DNA of 20,449 nucleotides from Sphaeroforma arctica JP610 (lineage: Eukaryota; Opisthokonta; Ichthyosporea; Ichthyophonida): contig NW_014040493.1 of NCBI RefSeq assembly GCF_001186125.1, positions 139,266 through 159,714 of the forward strand. The letters are read 5' to 3'. How positions within the stretch are numbered: position 1 is the stretch's first letter; the number at the start of each line of letters is the position of its first letter. The notes under the pieces were generated by a model. It had not been told where the DNA came from. It saw only the letters and a list, made by a program, of their open reading frames with translations, and ran no database searches. Of the stretch, positions 19,776 through 20,449 are shown piece by piece. Made by a program: the position numbers and the translations under genes.

Positions 19776-20160
19776 TCAGACGAGAGCAGAGATGTGTGAG
19801 AACAAGTAAACTAATAGCCGTTAGTTTTTAGGGTTTGAGGATTTAGGGTATAGGGTTTAAGGGATTGTCGGCAACCCTAGAAATGCGCAAGCATGTCGAG
19901 GGAGCACAACCAATGGCACAGGTATAAGAAAAACCCAAAAACCCAAAACCCTAAGTGTATTTGACTGTGTGAGAGCGGCGCGGACTATACACGGCTGCCC
20001 AACAGGAAGTGCTCTTTATAGTCCCACGCACTAAGCGCAAGCGATAGCCATCCAACTGCACCACGCCAAGTACACACAGTCGGCCCAATAGGTAATATGC
20101 ACCATGAGGCTCATACTACGCAATACCTCGCCTGTCACCTGAGCTCACGTGGTGTGGGCC
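19776..20160 (-). promoter_or_regulatory. Presumed promoter of TFIIIC90-like gene: telo boxes and TGGGCC motifs
   Basis: AAACCCTAA occurs on the minus strand at 19828-19836, with a related double motif at 19842-19858, and on the plus strand at 19946-19954. TGGGCC occurs on the minus strand at 20082-20087 and on the plus strand at 20155-20160. In plants, telo boxes (AAACCCTAA) with site II elements (TGGGCC/T) mark promoters of ribosomal and translation-machinery genes. The same pairing upstream of a Pol III factor is suggestive, but these motifs are short and telomere-like pieces also occur in introns here. Confidence 0.4.
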
Positions 20161-20449
20161 GTGAACAGAGTACAGATACGAAACATCGCAGAACAGCGTG
20201 CACTCACACGCTTACACATGAGCATTTCACAAATCAAGCACATCTTGACACCTGGCGAACCCCTCCAACAAATGTACAGAGAATTCTTTATCGTCCAGAT
20301 AGTTTCCTTATCTGACCACAGCCATCACTATTTGATAAAATTACCATGGCTAGTGGGTGCACCTGTATCACTACCTGCAATGGACAGGGTGTCCCTTATT
20401 CTACCCCCCACAACAACCACACATGACACCATGACTAGTCAACAACCAT
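20161..20449. other. Right edge, nothing recognised
   Basis: No open frame with a family motif, RNA gene or repeat was seen on either strand. It is probably intergenic sequence upstream of the TFIIIC90-like gene. Confidence 0.5.

Overview
The window is intron-rich eukaryotic nuclear DNA of mixed base composition, full of micro- and minisatellites. Two protein-coding genes can be rebuilt exon by exon, both on the minus strand, head to tail. No prokaryotic, viral or retroelement coding sequence was seen. The organism cannot be named from sequence alone. An animal-like three-repeat MYB, an animal-like TFIIIC 90-kDa subunit, long low-complexity insertions and many short introns would fit a unicellular relative of animals such as an ichthyosporean; this is a guess.

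Left part (78-7566, minus): a three-repeat (R1R2R3) MYB transcription factor. Ten exons join in frame (1137 codons) and the gene runs off the left edge. Exons 1-3 carry the DNA-binding domain, exon 4 a basic nuclear-localisation-like cluster, exon 6 an acidic stretch, and exon 9 a very long low-complexity region. Intron 1 uses a GC donor. Introns hold 18-, 25- and 60-bp tandem repeats.

Middle (7567-10424): about 2.9 kb without a supportable gene. It should contain the 3' flank of the right-hand gene and the promoter of MYB, including several CCAAT-type boxes.

Right part (10425-19775, minus): a complete gene rebuilt from ten exons (980 codons plus stop), with every junction phase-consistent. 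I identify it as the TFIIIC 90-kDa subunit (GTF3C4 family): an N-terminal beta-propeller and a C-terminal multi-cysteine zinc domain ending in the family's W-x(10)-C-x-F-C-D-x-P signature. The zinc domain is interrupted by a long acidic low-complexity insert. Introns carry 25-bp x13, 66-bp x3, 50-bp x6 and 295-bp x2 tandem arrays, a fold-back element, and a 49-nt G-run intron. Upstream (19776-20160) lie telomere-like AAACCCTAA boxes and TGGGCC motifs, a pairing known from plant promoters of translation-apparatus genes.

Functionally, one gene is a probable cell-cycle transcription factor and the other a Pol III assembly factor; nothing suggests they form one system. I found no clear new biological system. 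The most notable points are the interrupted zinc domain, the GC-AG intron inside MYB R1, the tiny G-run intron, the telo-box/TGGGCC promoter, and minisatellites in most of the longer introns.
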